A stretch of 64,000 bases of DNA from Forficula auricularia (lineage: Eukaryota > Arthropoda > Insecta > Dermaptera > Forficulidae), in assembly GCA_024734495.1 (NCBI GenBank), contig JALMQS010000156.1:62001-126000 (forward strand), read 5' to 3'. Of this stretch, positions 35,659 through 47,851 are shown in pieces. The position numbers were made by a program, and so were the translations under genes. A model generated the notes under the pieces. That model was not told the origin of the DNA, did no database searches, and was given only the letters and a program-made list of their open reading frames with translations. The first letter of the stretch is position 1. Every line of letters begins with the position of its first letter.

Positions 35659-36033
35659 GGAACATATATATAGATATGTGTGTATGTTTATTTGCATCAA
35701 GCAAATGACAACCACTTTGTTTCTCTTTAGGATTAAATTACTGGTCGATAATTTACCCAATTTGTAACCTTTAATATTTCTTATTGAATCTATTTTAAAT
35801 AGTTGTTCTCCAATTGAAATTGATTGGATAAACCTAACCAAGTCTGAAGTGGAAGTTGAATGATTGATTAAAGAATGAATAGCACCTAAATTCCATTCTA
35901 TTCATTGTCAACACAAGGAGGACCCGCCTAGCTGTTAAAAATGACAAGGACTTGTTGCACAAATGTCTGACTTTAGGTCTACTATTTCAAATCATTCAAA
36001 ACAATTATTATTATTCACTATTATAGAAGAATA

Positions 36034-36262
36034 AACTACTCGGTACGCCCGGCAGGCACGTATTTAATTCACCCAAAAATTTCCATTTTTTTTTCTCATT
36101 ATGTTGAAAATGTCTGAAACGTAGAGAAAAATCTGATATTTTTTCAGTCTGTGTGCCTGGATTCAGATACCCACGTTAACTTCAGAATGAAATGTCGTAG
36201 AAAGATTCTTCTTGTAGTAAAATCTAGGCATTTCTAAAGTGGATAACTGATTAGTAGTGTTC
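36034..36262 (-). repeat. ACTCGGTACGC family, copy on minus strand
   Basis: Starts actactcggtacgcccggcaggcacg and follows the family in reverse through 'acgtagagaaaaatc' and 'cagtctgtgtgcctggattcag'. Confidence 0.6.
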
Positions 36263-36576
36263 GGAACGATTTGCACTAAAAAACAGCAAAATATGCATTT
36301 AAAAAGGCCGAAATAGGCACCAAAAATATACATTTTAAAAGGAAATATGCACTTAAAATATGCATTATAAACCCATAATATCTAGTGCTTGATAGCTTTA
36401 AACCGACTCAAGGAACGGGTAAAAGAAATAGTCAATAAATTTATTTTAAAATTTATTGCTCTGTATAATCAAACACATTTCTAAGTTGCTTATATCGTGA
36501 ATGATGCATCGTCCATAACCCACTTACGAAACCTAGTACTTTTAGAGGAATTATTTTATGGCATTTTCAGTTCAAA

Positions 36577-37192
36577 ATAAGCTGACGTGTTCTGATGTGG
36601 CCATCCACTTGACTTTACCATACAACCTAGCCCCTCACTTACATTAATATTTAATAAAATTATTTATAATCATGTAGGGGAGGGGGTTAGTTTTTGCATT
36701 TTTAGACTCCTAGGGGCACACTGATTATGTATACGAAATTTGGTTGAGTTTGATAAATGGCCAAGATTTTCATTTTTTGACCCCCCCCCCCATTTTGGGC
36801 GGTTAGTTTTTGCATGTTTAGACTTCTGGGGACCCACTGATTATGTATACAAAATTTGGTTGAGTTTACCCAAACGACCTAGATTTTTAATTTTTAACCC
36901 CCCTCGACCCCCTTAATTTTGGTTCGATATGCACCAAAATCCAATCAGCTCTCAATCTCAATGGACGAAAACCACGTGTGAAATTTGGTTTCGATATTCA
37001 CACTAGTTTTTGAGCTAGCTCGTCCACAAATATTTGGTAACACACAGACCAACTAACTAACTAACTGACTGACTGACTGATTTGCTAACTAACTAGCTAG
37101 CTAGCTAACTAACTAACTAGCTAACTAACTAGCTAACTAACTAGCTAGCTAGCTAACTAACTAACTAGCTAACTAACTAGCTAACTAACTAG

Positions 37193-37224
<32 letters not shown>

Positions 37225-37256
37225 TTTACCATAGCATTCCCTGTATAGTAAAGTAA
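36577..37256 (-). mobile_element. C/G-tract repeat family, copy 3, with CTAA/CTAG expansion
   Basis: Same termini as the other copies. The short ttagttag segment present elsewhere is expanded here into about 170 bp of (CTAA)n/(CTAG)n at 37050-37225. Confidence 0.75.
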
Positions 37257-37390
37257 AAAACAATTTAAAATCAATGTTAACGAGAATAAATTTAAAGAAA
37301 TTAGGGTTTTTATATTTTTTACCATAATAGAACAACTGCGTGATTATTTTTCTTTAAAAATTTAAGAAAATTTTAAGAAAAACTGTAAAT

Positions 37391-37967
37391 TATTACTTTA
37401 CCATACAGGGTATGGTCAAGTATTGTAATCGTGCATGAAAAAAGTGGTTTTTTCCTTCTTTTTTTCGAAATATCTCAAAAACGGCTGAAACTATTTTGAT
37501 TAAAAAATTGAGTGAAACCATGCATCTCTACAAAAAAGCTCTAATAAGTAAACATCGAAAAAATTATATTTTTAGAGATAATAATTGCTTTGTCAAAATG
37601 TCTGTTAGTCTGGTTGTCTGGTTGTTAGTTAGTTAGTCTGTGCGTTACCAAAATTTTGTGGACGAGCTAGCTCAAAAACTAGTGTGAATATCGAAACCAA
37701 ATTTCACAGGTAGTTTTGGTCCATTGAGATTAAGAGCTGATTAGATTTTGGTGAATATCGACCCAAAATTAAGGGGGTGGAAGGGGGGGGTTAAAAATTA
37801 AAAATCTAGGCCGTTTGAGCAAACTACACCAAATTTTGTATACATAATCAATGGGATCCCAGAAGTATAAAAATGCAACCCCCCCCCTACATGATTATGA
37901 ATAATTTTAGGGGTCATATTGTATGGTAAAGTCAAGTGGATGGCCACATCAGAACACGTCAGCTTAT
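37391..37967 (+). mobile_element. C/G-tract repeat family, copy 4
   Basis: ttactttaccatacagggta... to ...cagaacacgtcagctta. Opposite orientation to copy 3, 135 bp away. Interior shortened. Confidence 0.75.
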
Positions 37968-39133
37968 TTAATATAAAATTAATGTTTTCAAAGTTTATTT
38001 TTAAAAGAAATTTAATATTTTTTTTTTATTTTTTTTTCAGAATAATTTTCATAAAAAATTTTATTTTAATTTAAATCTATTTTAATTATTTCCTTAAATT
38101 TTCTCGATTTGTTTCACAGTGAGAGGGTGGGGGGAGGGGGTCAAAAAAAGGTTTGAAACTTGTGGCCCTACCCTCTCTGTCTCTAAAATTTTCTTCAATT
38201 ATTTTTCTGATTTGCCAACAAACGAGGGACAAAAATCACACAAATATGCAAAATATAGCTTAAATCGCTAAATATACAAAATATCCACTTAAACACAAAA
38301 ATATGCATTTATATGCAAAAAAGGATTTCTCTGGGTGGGTCCTGATACCCAAAAACGCCCAGATACAAAAGATTAAAAGGATAGCAATCAAGGAAAAAAC
38401 ATGCATTATATGCAAAATCCGAACCCTACGATTAGAATTTGAGCTTGCGAACAACATCTGGTTCAAAATGCAGAATACATGATTTTTTGAGATTTTAAGG
38501 CGATGTTATAAAATAATTTATAATAATTGTATTATGAATTAATTAAAAGAGTTAATTGAAATTGAATTTGTTTTTAACAAGTTCTGATGATAGAAAGCCC
38601 AAAATCTAATCAGTTCTTACCATATATAAAATTAATTCGTTTCAACAAAGGTTTGAAAGGTTGACATTTTTGGTGTCAGGATCTAAGATTCTGGGAGATG
38701 TCGCAAAAAAAAAATCCTGATTTTAAGATACCTATCTCTTTTTATTGGTTCATGCATAGTTCGAATTTCTATAGCCTTATTTTTCTATACCCCACCTGAA
38801 TCTTTCCTAGAAATACTTCGCTTTAACCTCTGTCCATTACACTTGATCTAATTTCTAATCCAAACAACTTTGTGTCACTTATTTATAAATGAACGTTCTA
38901 GAAGATAAGATTCTGATACCATCTGTGAATTTATTATTCTAAATAATTCCATTCCACTTAGCGAAAACTCTAATCACAATATAAATATTTAAACACCTTT
39001 TGTGTCCAGTCATTTCTATTTATTTCTGGTGCTCTAATAGTTTCAAATGCTCGATTTTTTGTTGTTTTATCGTACTGGGGCCGACGAAAGGGGGCTGCAC
39101 AAATTCCCGGGGCACAGATTTAATATCTTTTTT

Positions 39134-39377
39134 GATACAATTTTGATGGCTGTATATGTATATAATTAAGTAATGGAGAGGGATTCAGCCACTGGGTATG
39201 TTGATATTCAATATCAACCTTATACACAAATATGGCGCTCGTCTTCAAAGACTCATCAACTCTTAGGAACTGATGATGGCATTATTTAATTAAAGCCGAA
39301 ACGTTTTCAATAATTGAGAGTTTTTTATTCAGCAGAGGCTACCCATTGGCTGAATCCCTCTCCATTACTTAATTATA
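39134..39377 (-). mobile_element. Hammerhead-bearing retroelement H
   Basis: Flanked by 14-bp repeats TTAATATCTTTTTT (39120-39133, 39378-39391). Inverted arms (aattaagtaatggagagggattcagcc at 39162 and its inverse ending 39377). A core on the plus strand at 39267-39309: GAA-CTGATGA-T-GGC-attatttaattaaa-GCC-GAA-ACGT-T|TTC, with GAA/TTC as stem I. Tail at 39134-39160. Confidence 0.65.
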
Positions 39378-39489
39378 TTAATATCTTTTTTTTTACAAAT
39401 CAATATCCTATTATATTGGATTAGCAACTAAGTAATTGCGGATTTTGTTTAGAAAATCAAAGACAATTCTTTCATGGAACTAAATAACT

Positions 39490-40116
39490 TTATTCTGTAA
39501 TGTATTGCCCATTTTGATCAATGACCTTTTGCCATCTTTCAGGCAGCATCATAATCCCACGTTCATAAAACTTCTGGTTTTTATTAGCAAAAAACTGAAT
39601 CAGGTACAATTTGACATCATCATCATTATTGAAATTTTTACCATTCAAGGAGTTTTGTAAAGATCGAAATAAAAAGTAATCAGATGGTGCAAGGTCAGGA
39701 CTATATGGTGGATGTGGCAAAACATCCCAACCAAGCTCCAATAATTTTTGCCGAGTGACCAAAGATGTGTGTGGCCTTGCATTGTCATGATAGAATACAA
39801 CACCTTTTCGATTTGTCAATTTGGCCCGCTTTTCTTCAACTGCATTGTTTAATTTCGTTAGTTGTTCAATGTAGACAACAGAATTGATCGTTCGGTTGGG
39901 TGGTAAGAGTTCAAAGTAGACAATTCCTTTGTAATCCCACCAAACTGATAACAAAACCTTCTTTTGATGAATACCAGCTTTTGATGTTGTTTGAGCTGGT
40001 TCACCTGGCCTGCTCCACGATCTTTTCCGCTTGATATTGTTGTAAACAACCCATTTTTCATCGCCAGTTATCAGTCGTTTTAAAAATGGATTATTTTCAT
40101 TACGCTTCTTTAGCAA
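39490..40116 (-). pseudogene. mariner transposase, catalytic part
   Basis: Continuation of the transposase in the shifted frame: FLKRLITGDEKWVVYNN (first Asp), VLLSVWWDYKGIVYFELLPP, VVFYHDNARPHTSLVTRQKL (second Asp) and LPHPPYSPDLAPSDYFLF (third Asp). There are 34 residues between the second and third Asp, the mariner D,D34D pattern. The three catalytic residues and the C-terminus (...WQKVIDQNGQYI) are intact, so the copy seems young but cannot make full-length protein. Confidence 0.94.
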
Positions 40117-40126
40117 ATCGCAGCTG

Positions 40127-40501
40127 TTAATGCGTTTCTTTCAGTTCGTGAGGAACCCATGTATCGAGTTTTTGAACATAGCCAAGTTGTTTTAAGTGAT
40201 TTTCAATGCATGTATGTGATACATGAAGCTTCTCTGCAATCTCACGTGTTGTACTGTGACGATCCGAATCGATTGCTTTGATTAGGTCGTCATCAACTTC
40301 AACTGGACGACCAGAGCGTTTTTCATCTTTGAGTGAAAAATCACCAGAACGAAATTTGGCAAACCAATTTTGACACTGCAGTTCTTTTAAGGCTTCGTCG
40401 CCATAAACAGCACATAACTTTTTGTGAGCTTGCGATGCGTTTTTCCATTTGCGGAAATAGAAAAGCAAAATATGACGAAAATGTTCCTTTTGATTTTCCA
40501 T
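40127..40501 (-). pseudogene. mariner transposase, N-terminal part
   Basis: Starts MENQKEHFRHILLFYF and contains the paired helix-turn-helix DNA-binding region: ...NWFAKFRSGDFSLKDEKRSG, then RPVEVDDD and STTREIAEKLHVSHTCIENH, and the family signature WVPHELKE. The frame is lost right after WVPHELKE by a small deletion, and runs into a stop. The reading resumes in another frame as RINSCDLLKKRNENNPF, matching the linker to the catalytic domain. Similarity is to the cecropia/mellifera side of mariner rather than irritans, judged from memory. Confidence 0.92.
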
Positions 40502-40959
40502 TTTTCAACGAACGCCAAACGAAAACTACGCAACCGATCAAAAAACTTTTTTTACTGATTGACAGCTGAATTGCCAACTATCAAATAACAAAATGTGTTT
40601 TACATTTGGACTACGCCAGCAAACCTAAAAATTCAACTGAAGCCATCTATGAGTGAAATCCGCAATTACTTAGTTGCCAACCTTATATTATTTGAGATTT
40701 GGTTGGATAAATAATTTATTTACTCGAGGTCTTTATAGGTCCGAGGTTCCAAAGTCAATTTAACTGCACACTATATTGTTACCAGTCCATAATATTTTGA
40801 GACTGGAGATTTTCAATTTTGCAAATTATCGGTTCAACAGCCATCTATATTTTTACAAAGAAAATTGTCTAGAGACTTTTCAAAGGCGAGAAAAGCTCTA
40901 TGATCATGAAAATTGTAAGAATTACACAATACTTGAAAACTTTTTATATATTGAATACA

Positions 40960-41288
40960 TAGCCTTAAAATCTTAACAAAATCATTTGTATTTTGCATTT
41001 TTGAAGTTCTAAAACTAGAAAGCCCAAATCTAATCAGTTCTCCGTATTGGAAATAGAAACATTCTAGCACATGAATGAACTTTCTACTTTTTGTTCTTAA
41101 ATAACTTAAGAACAAAAAGTCATAGTAAGTTCATCTTGGATATTTTAATCCAGACACAAAGACAGAAAAAAATGGTTGAAAATTATTTTTCTCCACGTTC
41201 CCGACACTTTTCAACAGAATGAGCTAAAAAAAATTTGAAAATTTTTCCAAAAATTTAATAGCCAGTCTTCTGGGCGTGCCGAGTAAAA
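40960..41288 (+). repeat. ACTCGGTACGC family copy
   Basis: agccttaaaatcttaacaaaatc... to ...cttctgggcgtgccgagtaaaac. Contains a local inverted repeat of 'acttaagaacaaaaagt' at 41092-41122. Confidence 0.6.
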
Positions 41289-41502
41289 CTAAGACCATAT
41301 GTTTTTATCTAATGTTTATAATCTTTAAAAATAAAAGAGGAGGCTGTTTTCTCTTAAGGGAACAAAAAATTTTGATTTCAAATATTGATTTTATAGATAT
41401 GGCGAGTCGAAAATAGGTCAGAATGGCCTTTTTAAGCGTTTTGGCTTGCTGAGGCCAAAAACAATTCAAAACTCTGTACTGTTGTAAAAAACTTTACTAG
41501 TA

Positions 41503-41709
41503 TCAATTATTAGATTTCCTGATGACAATTTTTGTTAAATTTTTATCGAGCAGTGTTATTAAATTATCCACTGCTAATACACCCAACTCTTTTTTTGACA
41601 TGGTAGATAAGTTCCTCAGAAATTCGTGTGGAAAAAGTTCAGAATTTGGAACATCAAGATCAAAAGGGCCGAAAGAGTCTTTCCCTACTAGCTGTACTGT
41701 TGGTACCAA
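41503..41709 (-). other. Unassigned open frame (68 codons)
   Basis: Reads MVPTVQLVGKDSFGPFDLDV, then PNSELFPHEFLRNLSTMSKK and ELGVLAVDNLITLL. The amino-acid composition is protein-like, and the next segment shares 'aagagttgggtgta' sequence with 56740. Could be a relic of a transposon ORF. No domain recognised. Confidence 0.25.
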
Positions 41710-42106
41710 AGCTCATGGTCACATACATAATTATAAAACAATGACTTTGAAATCGTGTTAGATCAAATAAATTTTTCAAAAAAAGGAAGACTTTTTTAAA
41801 CAGTGTAACTTCAAAAAGAGTTGGGGGTATTTAATTCATTCAAAGTGTCTGTAAAGCCCAGTGAAAATTTTTGAATGAATCCTGTAGGGCGTACCAATTT
41901 CGTTTTTTCTATACAAACATATATATTGGTGTGCATTGTAAGTAAACTTACAAATGACTTACTTACATATTTGTACATTTTTAAAAATGTATTTCTTTAT
42001 TAGTTTAATTTTTCTTTAATCCTAAAAAATTAACTATAATTAATGTTTTTAGTAAGAAAATCATAAAAAATTTGCAATATGTATTTCTCTATTTCTATAT
42101 CGAATT

Positions 42107-42823
42107 TTTTTAATCGATTTCAAAAAAGGAGGAGGTTCTCTATTCGACTGATTTTTTTTTTTTGTTTATGTTACCTCACATCTCCTCCAATTGTGAACCG
42201 ATTTTGAAAAAAAAAATTTGGGTTCAGTCTAGCTTCCGATTGGTCCCATTTTTTTTTTTATTGGTATTAGACCTTTTTTGTTAGGATTGTTCAGGCCTAA
42301 CTTCTTTGTTTATGACCCGATTTCAATGATTCTTTTTTTATTGGAAAGGGGGTATTTTAGGGATAGTGCTAAATTAATTTAGTCAAGTTCTGATGATATA
42401 ATCACTATTAATAACAACACTAAAAGAGAAAAATAAAAATAATTTTTAAGAAAAAAATAAAATCGACATCAAAAAATTAAATGCAACAAATAAAATACAC
42501 TAAAAGGTATAAAATAATTATTATCTTAATTAGTTACAACTAAACGACGAAATATTAACATGAAACTACTTTTTGATGTCGGTACCAAACAAACTATACC
42601 GAGCATACCCTCCAAAGGTACTAAGTAAGATCCGTCGAGTGCGATTCATAAAAGGTATATGTTTGGCACCGACTTCAAAAAGTAATTTCATGTTAATATT
42701 TCGTCGTTTAGTTGTAACTAAATAAGATAATAATAGATAAATATTATTTTAGTGTATTTTATTTGTTGCATTTAACTTTTTGATGTCGGTTTTATTTTTT
42801 TCTTAAAAATTATTTTTTTTCTA
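42107..42823. repeat. GAAGTCGGTT family, copy 1
   Basis: Shares 'cttcaaaaaaggaggaggttc', 'gttacaactaaacgacgaaatattaacatgaaa' and 'gatgtcggttttatttt' with the other copies. The centre is a palindrome around 42640 (tttggtaccgacatcaaa versus its inverse). Non-coding; a widespread type of insect repeat. Confidence 0.75.
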
Positions 42824-43499
42824 GGAACCTTCAAGTTCGATATATATATTTAGAGTTCGACTATATTATTGTTTCTACCGGGCCCAGACCTGTTCTCAGC
42901 GGATTCTTTATTAGGAAGTGTAAAAGAATTTGCTCCTTAAATTATGATTAAAATCATTAAGTATATATTTTTGTAAAAAATAATGACTCAATTAATAGCA
43001 GCAACACGACTTATATGAATACATGTCCATAATTCCAAATAATAGTTATTTTTCTTTTAAATATATACTCTTTTCCTTAAATGCTTATTTGCGATTAATT
43101 TTTTAAACTTTTATTTGTGAATAGTTAAATGTTATTGATTATATAAACATACCGCTAATATCTAAATATAGGTAGTTATTACTTTATCATTTTATTTATA
43201 TTGTGCATGCACGAATAAGAAAAATTGTTTCGTGAAATGAGAGACCTTAACCTTTCACTAAATTCCCAGCTATATACTTACTTACCTGGTTGCCGGTAAG
43301 AGAAAAAGTAATGTGACAAGGTTAGGAATTTAACCCAAGATTCTTATCAGCCCCCTGAAGAAAAACAAAGTTAGTAGAACTTACTCCAAGTTTCCATTTA
43401 TTATGGTTGTAATTTGATAGGCAAATACCATTCTTTTGCAACTTGTAAAAACGTGGAACTTGAATTTAATATTAAAATGGAGGAAAAAGATTAAACATT

Positions 43500-44210
43500 T
43501 TTAACCGACTTCAAAAAAGGAGGAGGTTCTCTATTCGACTGAATTTTTTTTTTGTGCCCATGTTACCTCATATCTCCGCCAATTGTGAACCGATTTTGAA
43601 AAAAAAATTTGAATTGGGTTCAGTCTAGCTTCCGATTGGTCCCATTTATTGGTATTAGACCTTTTTTGTTAGGTTTGTTCATGCCTAACTTCTTTGTTTA
43701 TGAACCGATTTCGATGATTCTTTTGTTATTGGAAAGGGGGTATTTTAGGGATGGTGCAATATTAATTTGGTCAAGTTCTGATGATATGATCACTATTAAT
43801 AACATCAATAAAAAGAGAAAAATAAAAATAATTTTTAAGAAAAAAATAAAACCGACTTCAAAAAATTAAATGAAACAAATAAAATACACTAAAAGGTATA
43901 AAATAATTATTATCTTATTTAGTTACAACTAAACGACGAAATATTAACATGAAATTACTTTTTGATGTCGGTACCAAACAAACTATACCTATAAGCGAGC
44001 AAATCCTCCAAACGTTCTAAGTAAGATCCGTCAAGTGCGATTCATAAAAGGTATATGTTTGGCACCGACTTCAAAAGTAATTTCATGTTAATATTTCGTC
44101 GTTTAGTTGTAACTAAATAAGATAATAATTATTTTATACCTTTTAGTGTATTTTATTTGTTGCATTTAATTTTTTGAAGTCGGTTTTATTTTTTCTTAAA
44201 AATTATTTTT
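43500..44210. repeat. GAAGTCGGTT family, copy 2
   Basis: From ttaaccgacttcaaaaaaggagg to tgaagtcggttttatttttt, with the same central palindrome. The 86-codon open frame inside (43609-43869) also appears in the other copies with changes and is not considered a gene. Confidence 0.8.
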
Positions 44211-44213
44211 CAA

Positions 44214-45055
44214 GACTCGGTAAGGGGCTGTTTGCAGTTTTGGTGAATAATGCAAAACGCACCAGGTCGATTGTTTTTATTTTTTTTTTACTATAGATAG
44301 ATAGATTTTTTTACTGCTAGGTAAAAATATTCAAAAAACGATATTTTTGAATAATTTTACATTTTTTTAACCGGAAGATCTGGAACTAGAAAGCCTAAAA
44401 TCCAACCAGTTCTCATTGAAAATACAAATATTTTAGCACAGGAACGAACTTTCTACAACTTTTCATAAAGGGGAAGATTTTCCGTCAAGTCTTGTTTTTA
44501 AGAGGATGAAATTCACGTTCTAATAAATTTATTTTATTCGGAATTTTATTTTTCATTATTCTTGGGCTGTCTTCCATAAATTCTCCATTATTTATTTATT
44601 TAATTAAGATGATTATTATATACAAGTTTTTATTTATTATTTTGTATTATTTATTTTAATAATATTTAATAAAAATCACATCCGATCTGTATCTAAATAA
44701 GCATTTTATTTTTTATCGTGGGAATTCTTTTATGGTGGGAATCTGAATGCAGACACAAAGACAGATATTTTTCAACAAAATGAGAAAAAAAAATTGAATT
44801 CAATACTTAGGGCCGGTTGTATGTCGCAAAGTAAATGCTTTTACCACTAACCCAGGGTAGATGGTAAATGGAGGGGGCTGGGATGGCCAATCAGATGACA
44901 GGAACTTCAGTGCCTGTCATCTGATTAATCAATCCATCCATTTACCATCTACCCTGGGTTAGTGGTAAAAAGCATTTACTTTGCGACATTCAACCGACCC
45001 TAAGACCGTCCGGAAGGTAGGTTTGGCCTGCGTCACGGGCGTACCGAGTAATAAT
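44214..45055 (+). repeat. ACTCGGTACGC family, long copy interrupted by a MITE
   Basis: Starts agactcggtaaggg, ends cgggcgtaccgagtaata. The MITE at 44810-45000 splits it after 'aattcaatact'. Confidence 0.6.
44810..45000. mobile_element. Palindromic MITE (191 bp)
   Basis: Near-perfect arms of about 80 bp: GGGCCGGTTGTATGTCGC... and ...GCGACATTCAACCGACCC, flanked by TTA/TAA (TA target). The centre is ctgtcatctgatt/aatcagatgacag. Confidence 0.85.
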
Positions 45056-46457
45056 GTAAGGGCCGTTGAAATTTCTAGCCTTTTTAACTCTTAATGATTT
45101 TCAACCAAATGATTTGGGCTAAAAAGCTGAAATTTGGTAATATTTATCAATACGCGTCGGATAAACCCCTTGTGAATAGGCAACCATGTGTACACTAATT
45201 TTAATGAACTGCAATTTAATGGACCAGTATTATTAAAGATTTTTAATATACGAATTGTATTTTTAATAAAATATTAGTACATATGAGTTGTCATTACCGA
45301 TTAACATAAATACTACAGGTATTTTAATTAAAATGGAGGAAAAACTTTGCCAAGATCGTAAGTTATCCGCAAATTTTAGATATGATAATTTTTTGATCAG
45401 TGAACTGTTTAAACTAGAAAGAAACCTGGCATAGAATTGCAGTTTATTAATACAAACTTGCATACCAAATTTCAGCTTATTAGAAACAACTATTCAAAAG
45501 CCTACCATATCTATAACAAATTTATAGTTTTCTGATTTTATGTATTTTTGATCTGGAAAAAACTAGACCAAAATCTAATCACGTCATGGTTTTGGAAATT
45601 AAAATATTTGGAACCAGAATGAACTTGCTACGACCTTTGCATTATCAAGATCATTTGAAATGGTTCTTCTATCTTCAATGTATTAAATAAATACTATTCA
45701 AAAATATTCTCGGGTCTACTTGAATAATTTAATCTGTTAATGCACGTAAATTATATATACCTAGTCGAATATTTAGTACGAAATCCTCGGTATGTAAAAT
45801 AATCCCACTCGCATTAACCACTTTATACATTAATTGTACTTGTATTTTTACTTTACCATACAGGGTATGGTCAAGTATTGTAATCGTGGGTCAAATTTGA
45901 ACACGTTTGTCGATTTAATTTACACTTCCTCAGAAACTAAATTGGTTAATGACATTTGAAACAAAACAAAAAAAATCTAAATTGGTGAGGAACTCAAAAT
46001 TAAATCAACAAAACGTTCGAAAAGGACTAATTTTTATTTTTGAAAAAACTATTTTATGCACATCCCTAAGAATCTTCAATTAAATGTATAAATCATTGAC
46101 ACGCGTTATTCTATGTTTTTAGCATTTATTATTATCTCAAACATAGTATTGTTTATGTCGAAAATATTAGCCATTAAATATGGCGGACCCCTCAGTGGAT
46201 GAATTGATAGACGCTTGCTCAATTTTAGCCAAAAGGGTGTGGCGATCTCTCTTGTTAAGCGCCACCCATTTGTCTTATGGGCGGCATCTATCACGACTTT
46301 GTCCGACGACCCTACTCAAGATAATTCTCACTTGGCGAGCTTTAAGCCTACCTAGAGGCTGCTTAAGTCTACAAAAGGTTGATGGTAAGGACAGAGTATA
46401 AGAGGAGATCAATTTTAGAAGGAAAAATATTTAAGGGTTAAATAGGAGTTGAATTTA

Positions 46458-46718
46458 ATTATAAAGACATAAATAAATACAGATCATTGATAAAAAAAAA
46501 ACAATCTCAAAACGTTTATTTAAAATCCAAACGTTTCGGGAGAATTTCTTCTTTATCAATGGAATTTTAAGAAATTTCAAAAAATAGTTGCTTTAAATTC
46601 ATTTCTTAAAACAACTATTTTTTTCAAATTTCTTAAAATTGCATTGATTAAGAAGAAATTCTCCCGAAACGTTTGAATTTTAAATAGACGTGTTTTAAGA
46701 TTGTTTTTTTATAAAAGA
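46458..46718. mobile_element. Hammerhead-like foldback I
   Basis: Arms 46492-46590 and 46612-46710, possible 9-bp flanks TTGAATTTA (46449-46457, 46719-46727). Each arm carries TTGAT(A/T)A-AG-AAGAAATTCTCCC-GAAACGTTTG (minus 46559-46528; plus 46644-46675). Stem II is mismatched and the core mutated, so these are older relatives. Confidence 0.5.
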
Positions 46719-47081
46719 TTTGAATTTATTTATAAGTACGTATTTAAAAAAAACAATATTTTTTCTTCAATTTATAAAGATGGGAAATATAGAAATATTG
46801 AATTGCTATGGTTGCTTATAAAATTTCCTCTTAAATTTAGAATTTAACTTAGAGAAGCCTAATCATTCTTACTTAATCACTGTTAAATGAGTTATATTAA
46901 AAAATCAACCAAATGAATAAATTTAAAAAAAAATTTAAAAGTCCTAGCTTGATTATAGAATAAAATACTTTAAAATGTAACTTTATTAAAAAGTCTATAT
47001 AAACTCTTTTGGGGTCTTCAAAACTCTATATAAACTTTTTTGGGGTCTTCAAGGTATTTAAATTTGATCAAAATTGGTTAA

Positions 47082-47851
47082 TAGTCAAGGCAAATTACGT
47101 GAAAAAATGGCATAAAAAGGAAATAATTCCCTGTAAATATTTTATTGCAGGAACACCCTTATTGGTATTGCAATATTACCACCCTAAGCCCTCCCCCAAG
47201 TCTGTGTTGTGGAAATTTTTCTACGCGCCTCAAAATGAGAAAATTTCGGAGTTTTTTCAGTTTTTCTTGAATAACTCTTAAACGGCTTATTCTTTCTAGG
47301 ATGAGTGGTTTTCATTTTATGAAGGAAAAATTTTGATTTTTTGCAAACATCAACCTCATTGTGGCACGGGTTACCATTATCCAATTAATATGAAACTTTG
47401 TTTAAATTGTAGCAAATTTAATCTGGTTTAAAAATGATTAGAGTGGTCTTTGTCGAAAACGTGCTCCTTAATGGTCAAAATAGGGAAAAATCGAAAAAAT
47501 TTCGAGTTTTAAGGATATTCAAAAGTGATTCCGGGGGCTGTTTTTTGACAGGTGCTAGTACCGGTTTTACTTGACCTAAATAGATTAAATTCTTATCATT
47601 TTACGCGTAATTTAAAGAGCTTTAATTTATCTAATGGATATCTTTTGATTTGATAAGCCGTTTTAGAGTTAATCAAGAAAAACTGAAAAAACTCCGACAT
47701 TTTCTCATTTTGAGGAGAGTAGAAAAATTTCCACAACACAGATTTGGGGGAAAACTTAGGGTAGTAATATTGGAGCACCAATAAAGGTATTCCAGCAATA
47801 AAATCTTTACCGGGAATTATTTTCTGTTAAAATCGTAATTTGCCTGGACTA
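47082..47851. mobile_element. Foldback element TAGTCCAGGCAAATTACG, short copy
   Basis: Ends TAGTCAAGGCAAATTACG and CGTAATTTGCCTGGACTA, arms of 200-300 bp. A related sequence without the insertion is at 60125-60135 (ggttaa|gccattttga), which defines the insertion boundaries. Open frames in the arms (47009-47281 and 47781-47596) mirror each other and are not genes. Confidence 0.8.

Larger units (their letters stand above)
36257..38427. mobile_element. hAT-like element with two C/G-tract copies inside
   Basis: Ends AGTGTTCGGAACGATTTGCA and, inverted, AGGGTTCGGATTTTGCA; subterminal repeats of 'aaatatgcattt'. Flanks ctgattag/cgattaga form an imperfect 8-bp duplication. The interior is occupied by two head-to-head copies of the C/G-tract family. 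No transposase found. Confidence 0.5.
39416..40685 (-). mobile_element. mariner transposon (1270 bp)
   Basis: Terminal inverted repeats of about 30 bp share GCAACTAAGTAATTGCGGATTT; the outer bases are less well matched. TA flanks both ends (39414-39415, 40686-40687). Contains a transposase interrupted by one frameshift (see the two coding parts). Length and D,D34D signature are typical of mariner. It lies about 17 kb upstream of the candidate CLIP-190 start and carries no host gene. Confidence 0.93.

Noticed and set aside
37050..37225. Telomeric or subtelomeric repeat
   Set aside because: The unit is CTAA/CTAG, not TTAGG, and it arose inside a dispersed transposon copy.
43609..43869. 86-codon gene, repeated at 62302-62042
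   Set aside because: Conserved only as part of the GAAGTCGGTT repeat and broken in the 42-kb copy.
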